Assembly (NCBI RefSeq): GCF_008271295.1 | Contig: NZ_VTOY01000001.1 | Coordinates: 248,001-312,000, forward strand | DNA length: 64,000 nucleotides | Source of the DNA: Pseudoselenomonas ruminis | GTDB taxonomy: Bacteria > Bacillota > Negativicutes > Selenomonadales > Selenomonadaceae | Reading direction: 5' to 3' | Part shown: positions 51,377 through 60,962 of the stretch, one piece after another | Layout of the letters: every line of letters starts with the position of its first letter | Numbering within the stretch: position 1 is the first letter of the stretch | The notes under the pieces: model-generated | Database searches by the model: none | What the model was told of the DNA's origin: nothing | The model's input: the letters and a program-made list of their open reading frames with translations, nothing else | Position numbers and translations under genes: made by a program

Positions 51377-53347
51377 ATGTTAAAACAATGGAAACTTTAT
51401 GATACAGTGCCTGAGTCGGCGGCGTTTGCCCAAAAACTTGGCATTACGGAATTGTCCGCAGGGATTTTGTGGCATCGTGGGATTACCAATATAGAGGAAG
51501 CAGAGCGTTTTTTGCATCCGGAGAAGCAGCCGTTTTATGATCCGTTTCTCATGAAGGACATGGATGCAGCTGTTGCCCGCATAAAACAAGCGATAACGGG
51601 CGGAGAAAAAATCATGGTCTATGGCGACTATGATGTCGATGGCATGTCGGCAACGTCACTGCTCGTACACAATCTAAAAAAACTCGGGGCGGCGGTATCG
51701 TTTCATATTCCCGACCGCGTAAAGGAAGGGTATGGCTTTAACCTGCCTGCACTTCAGCAGATTGCCGCTAAAGGCGTAACGCTTTTGGTATCGGTGGATT
51801 GCGGCATCGCTTCGGTGGATGACGTGGCGGCTATGAAGGGGAAACTGGATATCATCGTGACCGACCACCATCTGCCGGGTGATGTGCTTCCTGACGCGCT
51901 GGCCGTTGTCAATCCGCATCGCGCCGATTGTCCGTACCCCGATAAGGAATTATGTGGTGCTGGTGTCGCCTTTAAGCTTTGTCAGGCTCTTTGGCGTGAA
52001 CTAAAAGGCGAAGAATACGGACAGGATTTGGAATTGGTGGCGCTCGGAACTGTAGCGGATATTGTTCCGCTCACCGGCGAAAACCGGCGCATTGTAAAAG
52101 AAGGATTGGCTTCGATGCAGGATTCTTCGTTTGCCGGGATTCGGGCGCTGATTCATGTGGCGGGCATTCAGGACAAGGCCGTAAATACTGGTCATGTCGG
52201 GTTTCAGTTGGCTCCGCGGCTCAACGCCGCCGGCCGCATTGGTTCTGGAACCAAGGGTGTTCGGCTGCTGCTCTCAGAGGATAAGGAAGAAGCGGATAAG
52301 CTGGCCAATGAGCTTGATCTGTTAAACACCAAGCGCCAATCGATTGAGCAGGAAATTTTAAAGCTGGCCGAAGACCAGCTGGCTGGCAAAGACCCGGACA
52401 ATATGCCGGCGCTCGTAGTTGCTGGCGAAAACTGGAATCCCGGTGTGATTGGCATCGTGGCGTCCCGCTTGGTAGACCGCTACTACAAACCGACGATTGT
52501 CCTTAGCATCCAGGATGATGGCGTTTGCAAGGGCTCCTGCCGCAGCATCGAGGGTTTGCACATGTATGAAGCACTCAAAAAGTGCCAGGACCACATCATC
52601 CAGTTTGGCGGCCATGCGCAGGCGGCAGGGTTATCCGTAGAGCTTTCGGAGCTTCCGGCTTTTCGCGAGGCCTTTTCCAAGGTGGTAGCTGAAACGCTTT
52701 CCGATGAGGATTACATTCCCAAGGTCAATGTGGAATTTGAATTGGCTCCCGAGGCTGTTACGTTTGAGCTGGTAGAGGAGTTGGCGCTCTTTGAACCTTA
52801 TGGCATGGGAAATCCCAAGCCGCTCTTTGGCTGCCGGGGAATTCGTGCGATGGGGGCGGCGGCAATTGGCAGCCAGAAACAGCATTTGCGCTTTCAGGTG
52901 GGCAAGACCGCGGCGCCGATTGCGGCCCTCTTTTGGAACAAGAGTGAGTATGCGGGTATCGTCAATGCCGAGGCGATTGATATGGTATACAGCCCTGCGA
53001 TTAACGAATGGCAGGGGCGCCGCAGCCTTCAGTGCATGGTGGATACCTTGGGCCCCGCTGATGGGGAAAAGGTATTCCCCGAGCGTGAGCAGCTCGTGGC
53101 GATTTACCGCTTCCTCTATGGGATTCAGCAGCAGGAAAATAGCATTCCGTACACGGCTGCTGAGCTTACCATGAACTTTTGCCAGCGGGGAAACCGCATT
53201 TCCCTGTATACGATGAGCACAGGGCTGCGCATTTTTCAGGAGCTTGGTCTTTTGCGGCTCGATTTGAAAGAAAATCACTACTATCTGCCGAAGGCTTCCG
53301 GCCGGATGGAGTTAGATAATTCGCCGACGTATCGACGTCATCGCTGA
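51377..53347 (+). CDS. recJ: Single-stranded-DNA exonuclease RecJ
   Basis: The 656-aa enzyme degrades single-stranded DNA 5' to 3' in repair and recombination. The DHH core shows D84-Y-D86-V-D88 and D163-H164-H165, followed by the DHHA1 motif GGHAQAAGLS and an OB-fold region. About 80 C-terminal residues beyond the short RecJ type may be a small extra domain. TAGGAG precedes the ATG at 51377. relA follows 12 nt downstream, so the two are likely co-transcribed. Confidence 0.94.
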   Translation: MLKQWKLYDTVPESAAFAQKLGITELSAGILWHRGITNIEEAERFLHPEKQPFYDPFLMKDMDAAVARIKQAITGGEKIMVYGDYDVDGMSATSLLVHNLKKLGAAVSFHIPDRVKEGYGFNLPALQQIAAKGVTLLVSVDCGIASVDDVAAMKGKLDIIVTDHHLPGDVLPDALAVVNPHRADCPYPDKELCGAGVAFKLCQALWRELKGEEYGQDLELVALGTVADIVPLTGENRRIVKEGLASMQDSSFAGIRALIHVAGIQDKAVNTGHVGFQLAPRLNAAGRIGSGTKGVRLLLSEDKEEADKLANELDLLNTKRQSIEQEILKLAEDQLAGKDPDNMPALVVAGENWNPGVIGIVASRLVDRYYKPTIVLSIQDDGVCKGSCRSIEGLHMYEALKKCQDHIIQFGGHAQAAGLSVELSELPAFREAFSKVVAETLSDEDYIPKVNVEFELAPEAVTFELVEELALFEPYGMGNPKPLFGCRGIRAMGAAAIGSQKQHLRFQVGKTAAPIAALFWNKSEYAGIVNAEAIDMVYSPAINEWQGRRSLQCMVDTLGPADGEKVFPEREQLVAIYRFLYGIQQQENSIPYTAAELTMNFCQRGNRISLYTMSTGLRIFQELGLLRLDLKENHYYLPKASGRMELDNSPTYRRHR

Positions 53348-53359
53348 GGAGGGAAGAGA

Positions 53360-55582
53360 ATGAACGATAAAGATAAAGCCCCAGTCACCATTGAATCGAT
53401 CCTTGCGTCGGTACTGGCCTACGAGCCAAAAGCAGATACGGCGATGATTCAGCGCGCCTACGATTTGGCGGCAGCTGCGCACAAGGGACAGACCCGCGTG
53501 TCGGGCGAAGAATACATCATCCACCCGCTGCATGTGGCGCAAATCCTGACGGAACTTCATATCGATGATGTAACGGTCAGCGCGGCGCTCCTGCACGATG
53601 TCGTCGAGGATACGCTCTACACGAAAGAGCAGATTGAAGAGATGTTTGGCGAGGAAGTCGCCATGATTGTCGATGGTGTGACCAAGCTCGGGCGCATCAA
53701 GTATAAATCAAAAGAAGAAGTCCAGCTGGAAAACTACCGCAAGATGTTTTTGGCGATGGCCAAGGATATCCGCGTTATCATGGTCAAGCTGGCCGACCGC
53801 CTGCACAATATGCGCACGCTCAAGTACATGCGCGAGGACAAGCAGAAGCGCATTGCCAAGGAGACCATCGAAATCTATGCACCGCTGGCGAACCGCCTCG
53901 GTATTTCCAATGTCAAATGGGAATTGGAGGACCTTTGCCTGCGTTACCTTGAGCCGGAAATCTACTACGATTTGGTCGAGAACGTCAAACAGAAGCGCAA
54001 GGAGCGCCAAATTTTCATCGACACGGCGATTGCGGCGATTGCGGAGAAATTACAAGAGGCAAAAATCAAGGCCGATATCAAAGGCCGCGCCAAGCATTTT
54101 TACAGCATCTATAAAAAGATGAAGCGCGACCATAAGGATATCAGTGAAATCTATGATTTGTCAGCCGTCCGCGTGCTGGTGGACAGCGTCAAGGACTGCT
54201 ATGGCGTTTTGGGCGTTATCCATGCGATGTGGAAGCCGATTCCGGGACGGTTTAAGGATTATATCGCCATGCCGAAATCAAACGGCTATCAGTCGCTGCA
54301 TACGACGGTTATGACGCGCGGGTATCCGCTCGAGATTCAGATTCGTACGTTCCAGATGCATCAAGTATCGGAGTACGGTGTTGCTGCGCATTGGAAGTAT
54401 AAGGAAGCCGGCAAGGGGGCCACGGCGGGCAAGGCCGTTGACCAGAAGATGAACTGGCTTCGCCAGATGGTCAACCTGCAGCAGGAACTTTCCGACCCGA
54501 AGGAGTACTTCGAGGCGTTGAAGGTGGATATCTTTTCCGATGAAGTTTTCGTCTTTACGCCGAAGGGTGATGTCATCGATTTGCCGAAGGGGTCGATTCC
54601 GATTGACTTTGCCTATCGCATCCACACCGAAGTCGGTCATCACTGCGTCGGGGCCAAGGTCAATGGCAAGCTCGTACCGCTTGAGCATAAACTGAAAAAT
54701 GGCGATATCGTGTCGGTTATTACCAATAAGGCGAACAATGGCCCGAGCCGTGACTGGCTGAACATCGTCGCTTCGTCGGAGACTCGCAGTAAAATCCGTT
54801 CGTGGTTCAAGAAGGAGAAGCGCGAGGAAAATATTGAGCGCGGTCTGGAACTCTTAAAGGATGAGGCCAAGCGGCTCGGTTATGCGCCCAAAGACCTCAT
54901 TAAGGAAGGCCGGCTGCTGGAGGTTGCGAAAAAACTCAATATCCTGACGGAAGATGACCTATTAGCAACCCTTGGCTATGGTGGTGTGCCGATTCATGGC
55001 ATTTTGACCAAGCTGATTGAGATGCACAAAAAGGAAGTTCAGGAGCGCACGCCACCGGATATTTCGAAAATCATTGCTGAACTCAAGCATCCGTCGCAGA
55101 GTGGTAAGAAGAACAAATCAAGCCACGGTGTGCTGGTCGAGGGCGAAAGCGGCGTCATGGTCCGTTTAGCCCGTTGCTGCAATCCGATTCCGGGTGACCC
55201 GATTGTTGGATTTGTTACGCGCGGCCGCGGCGTGTCGGTACATCGGACCGACTGCCCGAATGTGCTGCAGGATACCGATTTTTCGCGTCTGATTGATGTC
55301 GGCTGGGATATTGGTCTTGATAAACAGTACACGGTAGAACTCGAGATTGTTTGCAATGACCGCAGTGGTATCCTGAACAATGTCTTAGCGGTTCCGACCG
55401 AGATGAAAATCAACATCCACAGCATCAATGCGAATCCGAACCGCAGCAACAAGACGTCAACGATTATGCTGGGCCTTGATGTGCGCAATTCCACCCAGGT
55501 CACGCAGATTATGACGAAGCTGCGCCGCGTAAAAGACGTTTACAGCGTAGTCCGGAAAATGAGCAGTAATGTTAATGGCTGA
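53360..55582 (+). CDS. relA: (p)ppGpp synthetase/hydrolase RelA/SpoT
   Basis: The 740-aa bifunctional alarmone enzyme has an HD hydrolase domain (HPLHVAQILTEL, then HDVVEDT near residue 77), a synthetase domain (FKDYIAMPKSNGYQSLHTTV), a TGS domain (VFTPKGDVIDLPKGS), a zinc-finger/helical region (RCCNPIPGDPIVGF) and a C-terminal ACT domain. Both halves have their conserved residues, so making and breaking of ppGpp is expected, as in the Rel type of Firmicutes. GAGGAGGG precedes the ATG. A terminator follows. Confidence 0.96.
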   Translation: MNDKDKAPVTIESILASVLAYEPKADTAMIQRAYDLAAAAHKGQTRVSGEEYIIHPLHVAQILTELHIDDVTVSAALLHDVVEDTLYTKEQIEEMFGEEVAMIVDGVTKLGRIKYKSKEEVQLENYRKMFLAMAKDIRVIMVKLADRLHNMRTLKYMREDKQKRIAKETIEIYAPLANRLGISNVKWELEDLCLRYLEPEIYYDLVENVKQKRKERQIFIDTAIAAIAEKLQEAKIKADIKGRAKHFYSIYKKMKRDHKDISEIYDLSAVRVLVDSVKDCYGVLGVIHAMWKPIPGRFKDYIAMPKSNGYQSLHTTVMTRGYPLEIQIRTFQMHQVSEYGVAAHWKYKEAGKGATAGKAVDQKMNWLRQMVNLQQELSDPKEYFEALKVDIFSDEVFVFTPKGDVIDLPKGSIPIDFAYRIHTEVGHHCVGAKVNGKLVPLEHKLKNGDIVSVITNKANNGPSRDWLNIVASSETRSKIRSWFKKEKREENIERGLELLKDEAKRLGYAPKDLIKEGRLLEVAKKLNILTEDDLLATLGYGGVPIHGILTKLIEMHKKEVQERTPPDISKIIAELKHPSQSGKKNKSSHGVLVEGESGVMVRLARCCNPIPGDPIVGFVTRGRGVSVHRTDCPNVLQDTDFSRLIDVGWDIGLDKQYTVELEIVCNDRSGILNNVLAVPTEMKINIHSINANPNRSNKTSTIMLGLDVRNSTQVTQIMTKLRRVKDVYSVVRKMSSNVNG

Positions 55583-55587
55583 AGGTG

Positions 55588-55624
55588 AAAATACTGTCTC
55601 TCGTAAGGTGAGGCAGTATTTTTT
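55588..55624 (+). terminator. Terminator of recJ-relA
   Basis: AAATACTGTCTC and GAGGCAGTATTT pair with one G-U; a T-run follows. Confidence 0.88.
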
Positions 55625-55653
55625 GTAAAATGCCAAAGCAGCTGGCGGATAGT

Positions 55654-55682
55654 TTGTCATAAGGCTATTTTTCTGCTATAAT
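55654..55682 (+). promoter_or_regulatory. Promoter for the Fur-family gene
   Basis: TTGTCA (55654-55659) and TATAAT (55677-55682) are 17 nt apart. The DNA just downstream (ATAATAAATTTATTTGAT) is AT-rich and could hold a Fur-type box, but no clear 19-nt match is seen. Confidence 0.75.
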
Positions 55683-55764
55683 AAATTTATTTGATTCATG
55701 AAGTTATACGTGTATTATAGATAGGACAGTACGGTTCGTTTTGATACATGAAGGGGTTGGTTTT

Positions 55765-56211
55765 ATGGCACAGACTTTTACAATGGAGGATTTGAAGGAA
55801 CGTTTGCAGGCGCGCCAGCATAAAATGACGCCGCAGCGCCAGACGGTACTGCAGATTTTCCTGGAGCATCCCGGCGAACATCTTTCGGCGGAAGATGTTC
55901 ATAGCATTTTGCGGGAAAATAAATCGGAGATTGGTCTCGCGACAGTTTACCGGAGCCTTGAACTGTTATCGGACCTTGGGATTTTGCAGAAGATGGAATT
56001 TGGTGACGGGTGCAGCCGTTACGAGGTCAATACGACCAATCCGTCGGAGCATCATCATCACCATTTGATTTGCACGAATTGTGGCAAGGTCATTGAGTTC
56101 GAGGATGATTTGATGGATGATTTGGAAGCTGATATCGAAAAGAAGATGGGCTTCCATGTAGAAAACCATCAGGTAAAATTCTACGGCGTCTGCAAGGAGT
56201 GTCAGCAGGCT
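55765..56211 (+). CDS. Fur-family metal-responsive repressor
   Basis: The coding region covers the 149-aa protein ending before the stop at 56212-56214. It has a winged-helix DNA-binding half (MTPQRQTVLQIFLEHPGEHLSAEDV, then IGLATVYRSLELL) and a metal/dimer half (HHHHHLICTNCGKVIEF and a final CKEC). Both CxxC pairs of the structural zinc site are present. The motifs fit Fur or Zur; PerR is less likely because its metal-site Asp is not evident. The ATG at 55765 has AAGGGG upstream. It is coupled to hemZ, a haem-type radical SAM gene, which suggests iron-linked control. Confidence 0.9.
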
Positions 56212-57752
56212 TGAAGGTAAGGACTTTTACGCTCAATTCGAAAAAAGAAATCATCTCGAAGATTACCCGCGAGGTCCTGAGCCTATTCAAGGTGGAAGTC
56301 GTTGGCCGCCGGGGCCAAAGCGATTATGAGCAGCTGTCGGTAGTCAACCGGCGCCTGCCCGTTATGGCCGAGGGCGCACATGATGGACAGCTCGTCCGCA
56401 TGGAAACCACCCTGCTGCTGTTTGATGCGGCAGGCGAAGTGAAACGCTGGGTGCGCGTGGCCGAAGGCAAGGGCGATGAGCTCGAGCGGGCTGCCGTAAA
56501 CCGCACGATTAAGCGGAATCTTTATGATATCTTTGTCGAAGAGCTTCACATGCCCCAGGCACCCTGGGGCATTCTGCATGGCGTCCGGCCGACGAAAATT
56601 GTCCATCGTTGGATTTCGTACGGCATGGAGGAAGAAGCCATTGTCAAGCGGTTGATGACCGACTTTGCCTGCAGTGAGGCAAAAGCCCGCATCATTACGC
56701 CGATGGCCTTCCGTCAGCTGCCGTTTTTGAAAACGTCGGATGAAAAGACCATCAGCATTTATGTAGGAATTCCGTTCTGCCTGACCCGCTGCTTGTACTG
56801 TTCGTTTCCGGCTAATATCCTGCCGGGCGAGAAGCAGCTCGACAAGTTTATGGCAGTCCTGGAAAAAGACTTGGCGGCAGCCAAAGCGGCTGTGGAGCAC
56901 TATGGCTTTACCGTGCAGAATGTTTACATTGGCGGCGGCACGCCAACGGCTCTGCCAGACCGCTATTTTGCGAATATGATGCAGATGGTATATAATGCTT
57001 TTTATGGGCCAAATTTGGTGGAGTTTACGGTAGAGGCCGGACGCCCCGACAGCATAACGCCAGCCAAAATCCAGACGATGGTGGACTGCAAGGTCAGCCG
57101 TGTCAGTGTCAACCCGCAGACGATGCAGCAGCGCACGCTGAAAATCATTGGCCGCCAGCATACGCCCGAGGATGTCGTGGCGATGTATCAGGCCCTGCGC
57201 AAGGCCGGTATTCCTGAAATCAATATGGATTTGATTTTGGGGCTTCCGGGGGAGACGGCCGAAGATGTCCGCGATACGATGGAAAAAGTTGTCGCGTTAA
57301 AGCCCGACGATATTACACTTCATGCGCTGGCCTTAAAGCGCGGCTCCCGGCTCAAGCTCATTATGGAGGAGCGTCATGTCGACCTGCCCGGTGATGCGGA
57401 AACCCGCAAGATGTCTGAGGTCGCGATGTCCTTTATTGAAAAGGGCGGCTATCAGCCGTATTACCTCTACCGCCAAGGTTACATGTCCGGCGATTTGGAA
57501 AATGTCGGCTGCTGCCGCAAGGGCGCTGAGGGCATGTATAACATCCAGATTATGGAAGAACATCAGACCATTATCGGGATTGGCGGTTCGGCCACGACAA
57601 AGGTCGTTGACTTTGCCCGCAAGCGCATGAAATCATCATTTAACGCCAAAGATTTGGTAACGTATCTGCGTGATGTAGATATCTATATAGAAAAACGCAG
57701 GCAGCTTCTCGAAGAGGCCTACGGAAAACAGGGGGAAACCAACGAATGTTAA
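56211..57752 (+). CDS. hemZ: HemZ-type radical SAM protein (coproporphyrinogen oxidase-like)
   Basis: The 513-aa protein has an N-terminal region of about 160 aa typical of HemZ, then a radical SAM barrel with the cluster motif C-L-T-R-C-L-Y-C (CxxxCxxC with Tyr), the GGGTPT motif, and a C-terminal HemN-like part. HemZ proteins are related to oxygen-independent coproporphyrinogen oxidases; activity in haem synthesis is not proved for all. TTG at 56211 overlaps the Fur-family stop and has AAGGAG 11 nt upstream. It overlaps hisS at its end. Confidence 0.88.
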   Translation: MKVRTFTLNSKKEIISKITREVLSLFKVEVVGRRGQSDYEQLSVVNRRLPVMAEGAHDGQLVRMETTLLLFDAAGEVKRWVRVAEGKGDELERAAVNRTIKRNLYDIFVEELHMPQAPWGILHGVRPTKIVHRWISYGMEEEAIVKRLMTDFACSEAKARIITPMAFRQLPFLKTSDEKTISIYVGIPFCLTRCLYCSFPANILPGEKQLDKFMAVLEKDLAAAKAAVEHYGFTVQNVYIGGGTPTALPDRYFANMMQMVYNAFYGPNLVEFTVEAGRPDSITPAKIQTMVDCKVSRVSVNPQTMQQRTLKIIGRQHTPEDVVAMYQALRKAGIPEINMDLILGLPGETAEDVRDTMEKVVALKPDDITLHALALKRGSRLKLIMEERHVDLPGDAETRKMSEVAMSFIEKGGYQPYYLYRQGYMSGDLENVGCCRKGAEGMYNIQIMEEHQTIIGIGGSATTKVVDFARKRMKSSFNAKDLVTYLRDVDIYIEKRRQLLEEAYGKQGETNEC

Positions 57753-59011
57753 CCAATGCCCCTCGGGGAACCAAAGACATTCTGCCGGATACCGTCGGCG
57801 AATGGAATTATGTAGAAAGCAAAATCCGTGAGCTCTGCGGCCGTTATGGATTCGAAGAAATCCGCACGCCGGTATTCGAGCATACGGAGCTTTTCCATCG
57901 CGGTATCGGTGAGGGCACCGATGTCGTCGACAAGGAAATGTATACGTTCAAGGACCGCGGCGACCGCAGCATTACGCTGCGTCCGGAAAATACGGCTTCG
58001 GCTGTCCGCGCGTACTTGCAGAATAAACTCTATGGCGATTCGTCGCTCGTAAAGCTCTTCTACATCGGCTCGATGTTCCGCTACGACCGTCCGCAGGCCG
58101 GCCGCATGCGTGAGTTCCATCAGTTTGGTGTCGAGGCACTTGGCGAAGAGAATCCGATGGTCGATGCCGAAGTCATCATGGTAGCGATTGATTTCCTGCG
58201 TTCGCTGGGGCTTAAAGACCTCAAGCTGAGCCTGAACTCTGTTGGCTGCCCGCATTGCCGTCCGAAATATCGCGAAGTCCTGCAGGACTATTTCCGCGAT
58301 AAATTAGACGACCTCTGCGACGACTGCAAAGACCGTTTTGAGCGCAGCCCGCTTAGAATTCTCGACTGCAAGGCCGATGCGGATAAGCCGTATATGGCTG
58401 ACGCACCGAAGATTACGGACTGTCTCTGTGACGAATGCCAGGAGCATTTCCACAAGGTACAGCAGTATCTGACCGATGCTGGCATCGAGTTTGAGCTCGA
58501 CCCGCGTCTCGTCCGCGGTCTTGATTACTACACGAAGACGGCGTTTGAAATCAAGTATGCTCCGCTTGGCGCGCAGAGTGCGGTCGCTGGCGGTGGCCGC
58601 TACGATGGCCTCATCGAGGAAATCGGCGGTAAGCCGACGCCGGCCGTTGGCTTTGCCACGGGTCTTGAGCGCGTCCTTTTGGCCCTCGAGAAGCAGAACC
58701 TGCTGCCGGAGATGGACAAGAAGACTGACGCCTATGTGGTGGCGCTCGGCGATGCGGCCCAGGGGCCGGCATTCAAGCTATTGACGCAGCTGCGCCAGGC
58801 TGGCCTCAAGGCTGGTATGGATTATGCGGGCCGCAGTATGAAGGCCCAGATGAAACAGGCAAACAAGGCGAATGCCCGCTTTGCGCTGATCATCGGTGAA
58901 GACGAAGTCAAAGAATCCTGCGTGATGCTCAAAGATATGGAAAAGAGCGAGCAACAGAAGGTTTCTTTTGATACAATAATAGAAAAGCTATGTGCTGAGG
59001 TGAAAGGTTAA
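57746..59011 (+). CDS. hisS: Histidyl-tRNA synthetase
   Basis: The 421-aa class II synthetase charges tRNA-His. Motif 1 is near GTKDILP, motif 2 near YIGSMFRYDRPQAGRMREFHQFG, the histidine-binding loops RGLDYYTKTAFEI and motif 3 GFATGLERVLL are in place, and a C-terminal anticodon-binding domain follows. It overlaps hemZ by 7 nt and touches aspS by one base, a common order in Firmicutes. Confidence 0.96.
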   Translation: MLTNAPRGTKDILPDTVGEWNYVESKIRELCGRYGFEEIRTPVFEHTELFHRGIGEGTDVVDKEMYTFKDRGDRSITLRPENTASAVRAYLQNKLYGDSSLVKLFYIGSMFRYDRPQAGRMREFHQFGVEALGEENPMVDAEVIMVAIDFLRSLGLKDLKLSLNSVGCPHCRPKYREVLQDYFRDKLDDLCDDCKDRFERSPLRILDCKADADKPYMADAPKITDCLCDECQEHFHKVQQYLTDAGIEFELDPRLVRGLDYYTKTAFEIKYAPLGAQSAVAGGGRYDGLIEEIGGKPTPAVGFATGLERVLLALEKQNLLPEMDKKTDAYVVALGDAAQGPAFKLLTQLRQAGLKAGMDYAGRSMKAQMKQANKANARFALIIGEDEVKESCVMLKDMEKSEQQKVSFDTIIEKLCAEVKG

Positions 59012-60816
59012 TGGAAACATTACAAGGCATGAAGCGCACGCATCATTGCGGTGCACTTCGCAAAACCGACGTTGACCAGGAAGTCGTCCTGTGCGGCTGG
59101 GTCTCCCGTCGTCGTGACCATGGTGGTCTGATTTTCGTTGACATGCGTGACCGTTCCGGTTTCGTGCAGGTCGTATTCGATGAAGCTTCCATGAATGAGG
59201 GCACGTTCCACAAGGCTGAGTCCCTGCGTAACGAGTTCTGCATCGCTGTCCGCGGTAAAATCCGTGCCCGCAGCGAAGAGACCATCAATCCGAATATGGA
59301 GACTGGTGAGATTGAGGTCGTTTGCGCAGAACTGCGTATCCTCAATGAGGCTAAGACGCCGCCGTTCTACATTCAGGATGGTGTCGACGTTGATGAGAAG
59401 GTTCGCCTCAAGTATCGTTATCTTGATTTGCGCCGCCCGGAGATGCAGAAGAACATCATGCTGCGTCACCGCGTCACGAAAATCATGCGTGACTTCTTCG
59501 ACCGCAACGGCTTCCTCGAGATTGAGACGCCGATGCTCTGCAAGAGCACGCCGGAAGGCGCTCGTGACTTCCTCGTTCCGAGCCGCGTAAATCCGGGTGA
59601 GTTCTACGCTCTGCCGCAGTCCCCGCAGATTTTCAAACAGATTCTGCAGGTCGCTGGTTTCGAGAAATATTTCCAGATTGTCCGTTGCTTCCGCGATGAG
59701 GACCTTCGTGCTGACCGTCAGCCGGAGTTCACGCAGCTCGACATCGAGATGTCCTTCATGGATCAGGATCAGATCCTGGGCCTGATGGAAGAGCTCGCCA
59801 AAGAGATGTTTGAAAAGGCAATCGGTGCGAAAATCGAAACGCCGTTTGAGCGCATGGATTGGGATACGGCTATGGACAAATACGGTTCTGATAAGCCGGA
59901 CCTCCGCTTTGATATGCCGCTCATGGATATCTCCGAGTACGTCAAAGGTTCGGACTTCAAGGTATTCAATGCCGTTATCGAAAACGGCGGTATGGTCAAG
60001 TGCATCAAGGTTGACGGCTATGCTGACATTCCGCGCCGCCGCCTCGACGACCTCGTTAAATTCGTCCAGATCTATGGCGCGAAAGGCCTTGCCTGGATTC
60101 AGTACAGCGAAGAGGGCATCAAGAGCCCGTTCAAGAAATTCTACAGCGATGAGACCTTTGCCAAAATCGCTGAGGCTACGGGTGCCAAGACCGGCGACCT
60201 GCTGCTCGTCGTTGCCGACAAGCGTCTGGTCGTTGACACGGCTCTCGGTCAGCTCCGCCTTGAGATGGGTAAAGAGCGCAACCTCATCGACCCGGATGCA
60301 CTGCGCTTCCTCTGGGTTGTCGACTTCCCGATGTACGAGTGGAGCGACGAGGAGAAACGCTGGAAGGCTATGCACCATCCGTTCACGGCACCGCGTGACG
60401 AGGATATCCAGTATCTGCAGTCCGACCCGGGCCGCGTAAAGGCAAAGGCTTACGACATGGTCCTCAATGGTGTCGAAGTCGGTGGCGGTTCGCTGCGTAT
60501 CTACAATGCAGAGCTGCAGGAGAAAGTCTTCGAGTCTCTGGGCCTCACCTATGAGCAGGCGCATGAGAAGTTCGGCTTCATGATGGATGCGTTCCAGTAT
60601 GGCACGCCGCCACATGGTGGTCTGGCATTCGGTCTCGACCGTCTCGTCATGCTCATGGCAAAACGCGATTCGATTCGCGATGTCATCGCCTTCCCGAAAA
60701 ACCAGAGTGCCCGCGACGTCATGTCGGCAGCACCGTCGGCAGTCGATGAGAAACAGCTCCGTGAGCTTTCGATTCGCACGGCTGTCAAGAAAAAAGAGAA
60801 TAAACAGGAACAGTAA
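59011..60816 (+). CDS. aspS: Aspartyl-tRNA synthetase
   Basis: The 601-aa bacterial-type class II synthetase has the OB-fold anticodon domain, catalytic motifs (FLEIETPMLCKSTPEGARDFLVPSR, FRDEDLRADRQPEFTQLDIEMSF, GLAFGLDRLVMLM) and the bacterial GAD insertion (about 300-420). AGGTGAAAGG precedes the ATG, which overlaps the hisS stop. The gene ends the block that starts with the Fur-family gene. A strong terminator follows. Confidence 0.97.
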   Translation: METLQGMKRTHHCGALRKTDVDQEVVLCGWVSRRRDHGGLIFVDMRDRSGFVQVVFDEASMNEGTFHKAESLRNEFCIAVRGKIRARSEETINPNMETGEIEVVCAELRILNEAKTPPFYIQDGVDVDEKVRLKYRYLDLRRPEMQKNIMLRHRVTKIMRDFFDRNGFLEIETPMLCKSTPEGARDFLVPSRVNPGEFYALPQSPQIFKQILQVAGFEKYFQIVRCFRDEDLRADRQPEFTQLDIEMSFMDQDQILGLMEELAKEMFEKAIGAKIETPFERMDWDTAMDKYGSDKPDLRFDMPLMDISEYVKGSDFKVFNAVIENGGMVKCIKVDGYADIPRRRLDDLVKFVQIYGAKGLAWIQYSEEGIKSPFKKFYSDETFAKIAEATGAKTGDLLLVVADKRLVVDTALGQLRLEMGKERNLIDPDALRFLWVVDFPMYEWSDEEKRWKAMHHPFTAPRDEDIQYLQSDPGRVKAKAYDMVLNGVEVGGGSLRIYNAELQEKVFESLGLTYEQAHEKFGFMMDAFQYGTPPHGGLAFGLDRLVMLMAKRDSIRDVIAFPKNQSARDVMSAAPSAVDEKQLRELSIRTAVKKKENKQEQ

Positions 60817-60838
60817 GCAGTTGCGTTCCTGCTTTCGG

Positions 60839-60875
60839 GCACCTTTCCCATGGCAAAATGGGAAGGGTGCTTTTT
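60839..60875 (+). terminator. Terminator of hisS-aspS
   Basis: GCACCTTTCCCAT and ATGGGAAGGGTGC form a near-perfect stem with a 6-nt loop, followed by TTTTT. Confidence 0.93.
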
Positions 60876-60962
60876 CTATGCGGTGAACAAGGAAAAAACG
60901 GGAAGAGGACGAATACTATAAAAAAGATTGGAGTGGTTAGCAGAGGCAAAGAGGGCGATAGA

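Noticed and set aside
59020-60615. 531-aa open frame on the minus strand
   Set aside because: It is antisense to aspS throughout and has no domain or ribosome site.
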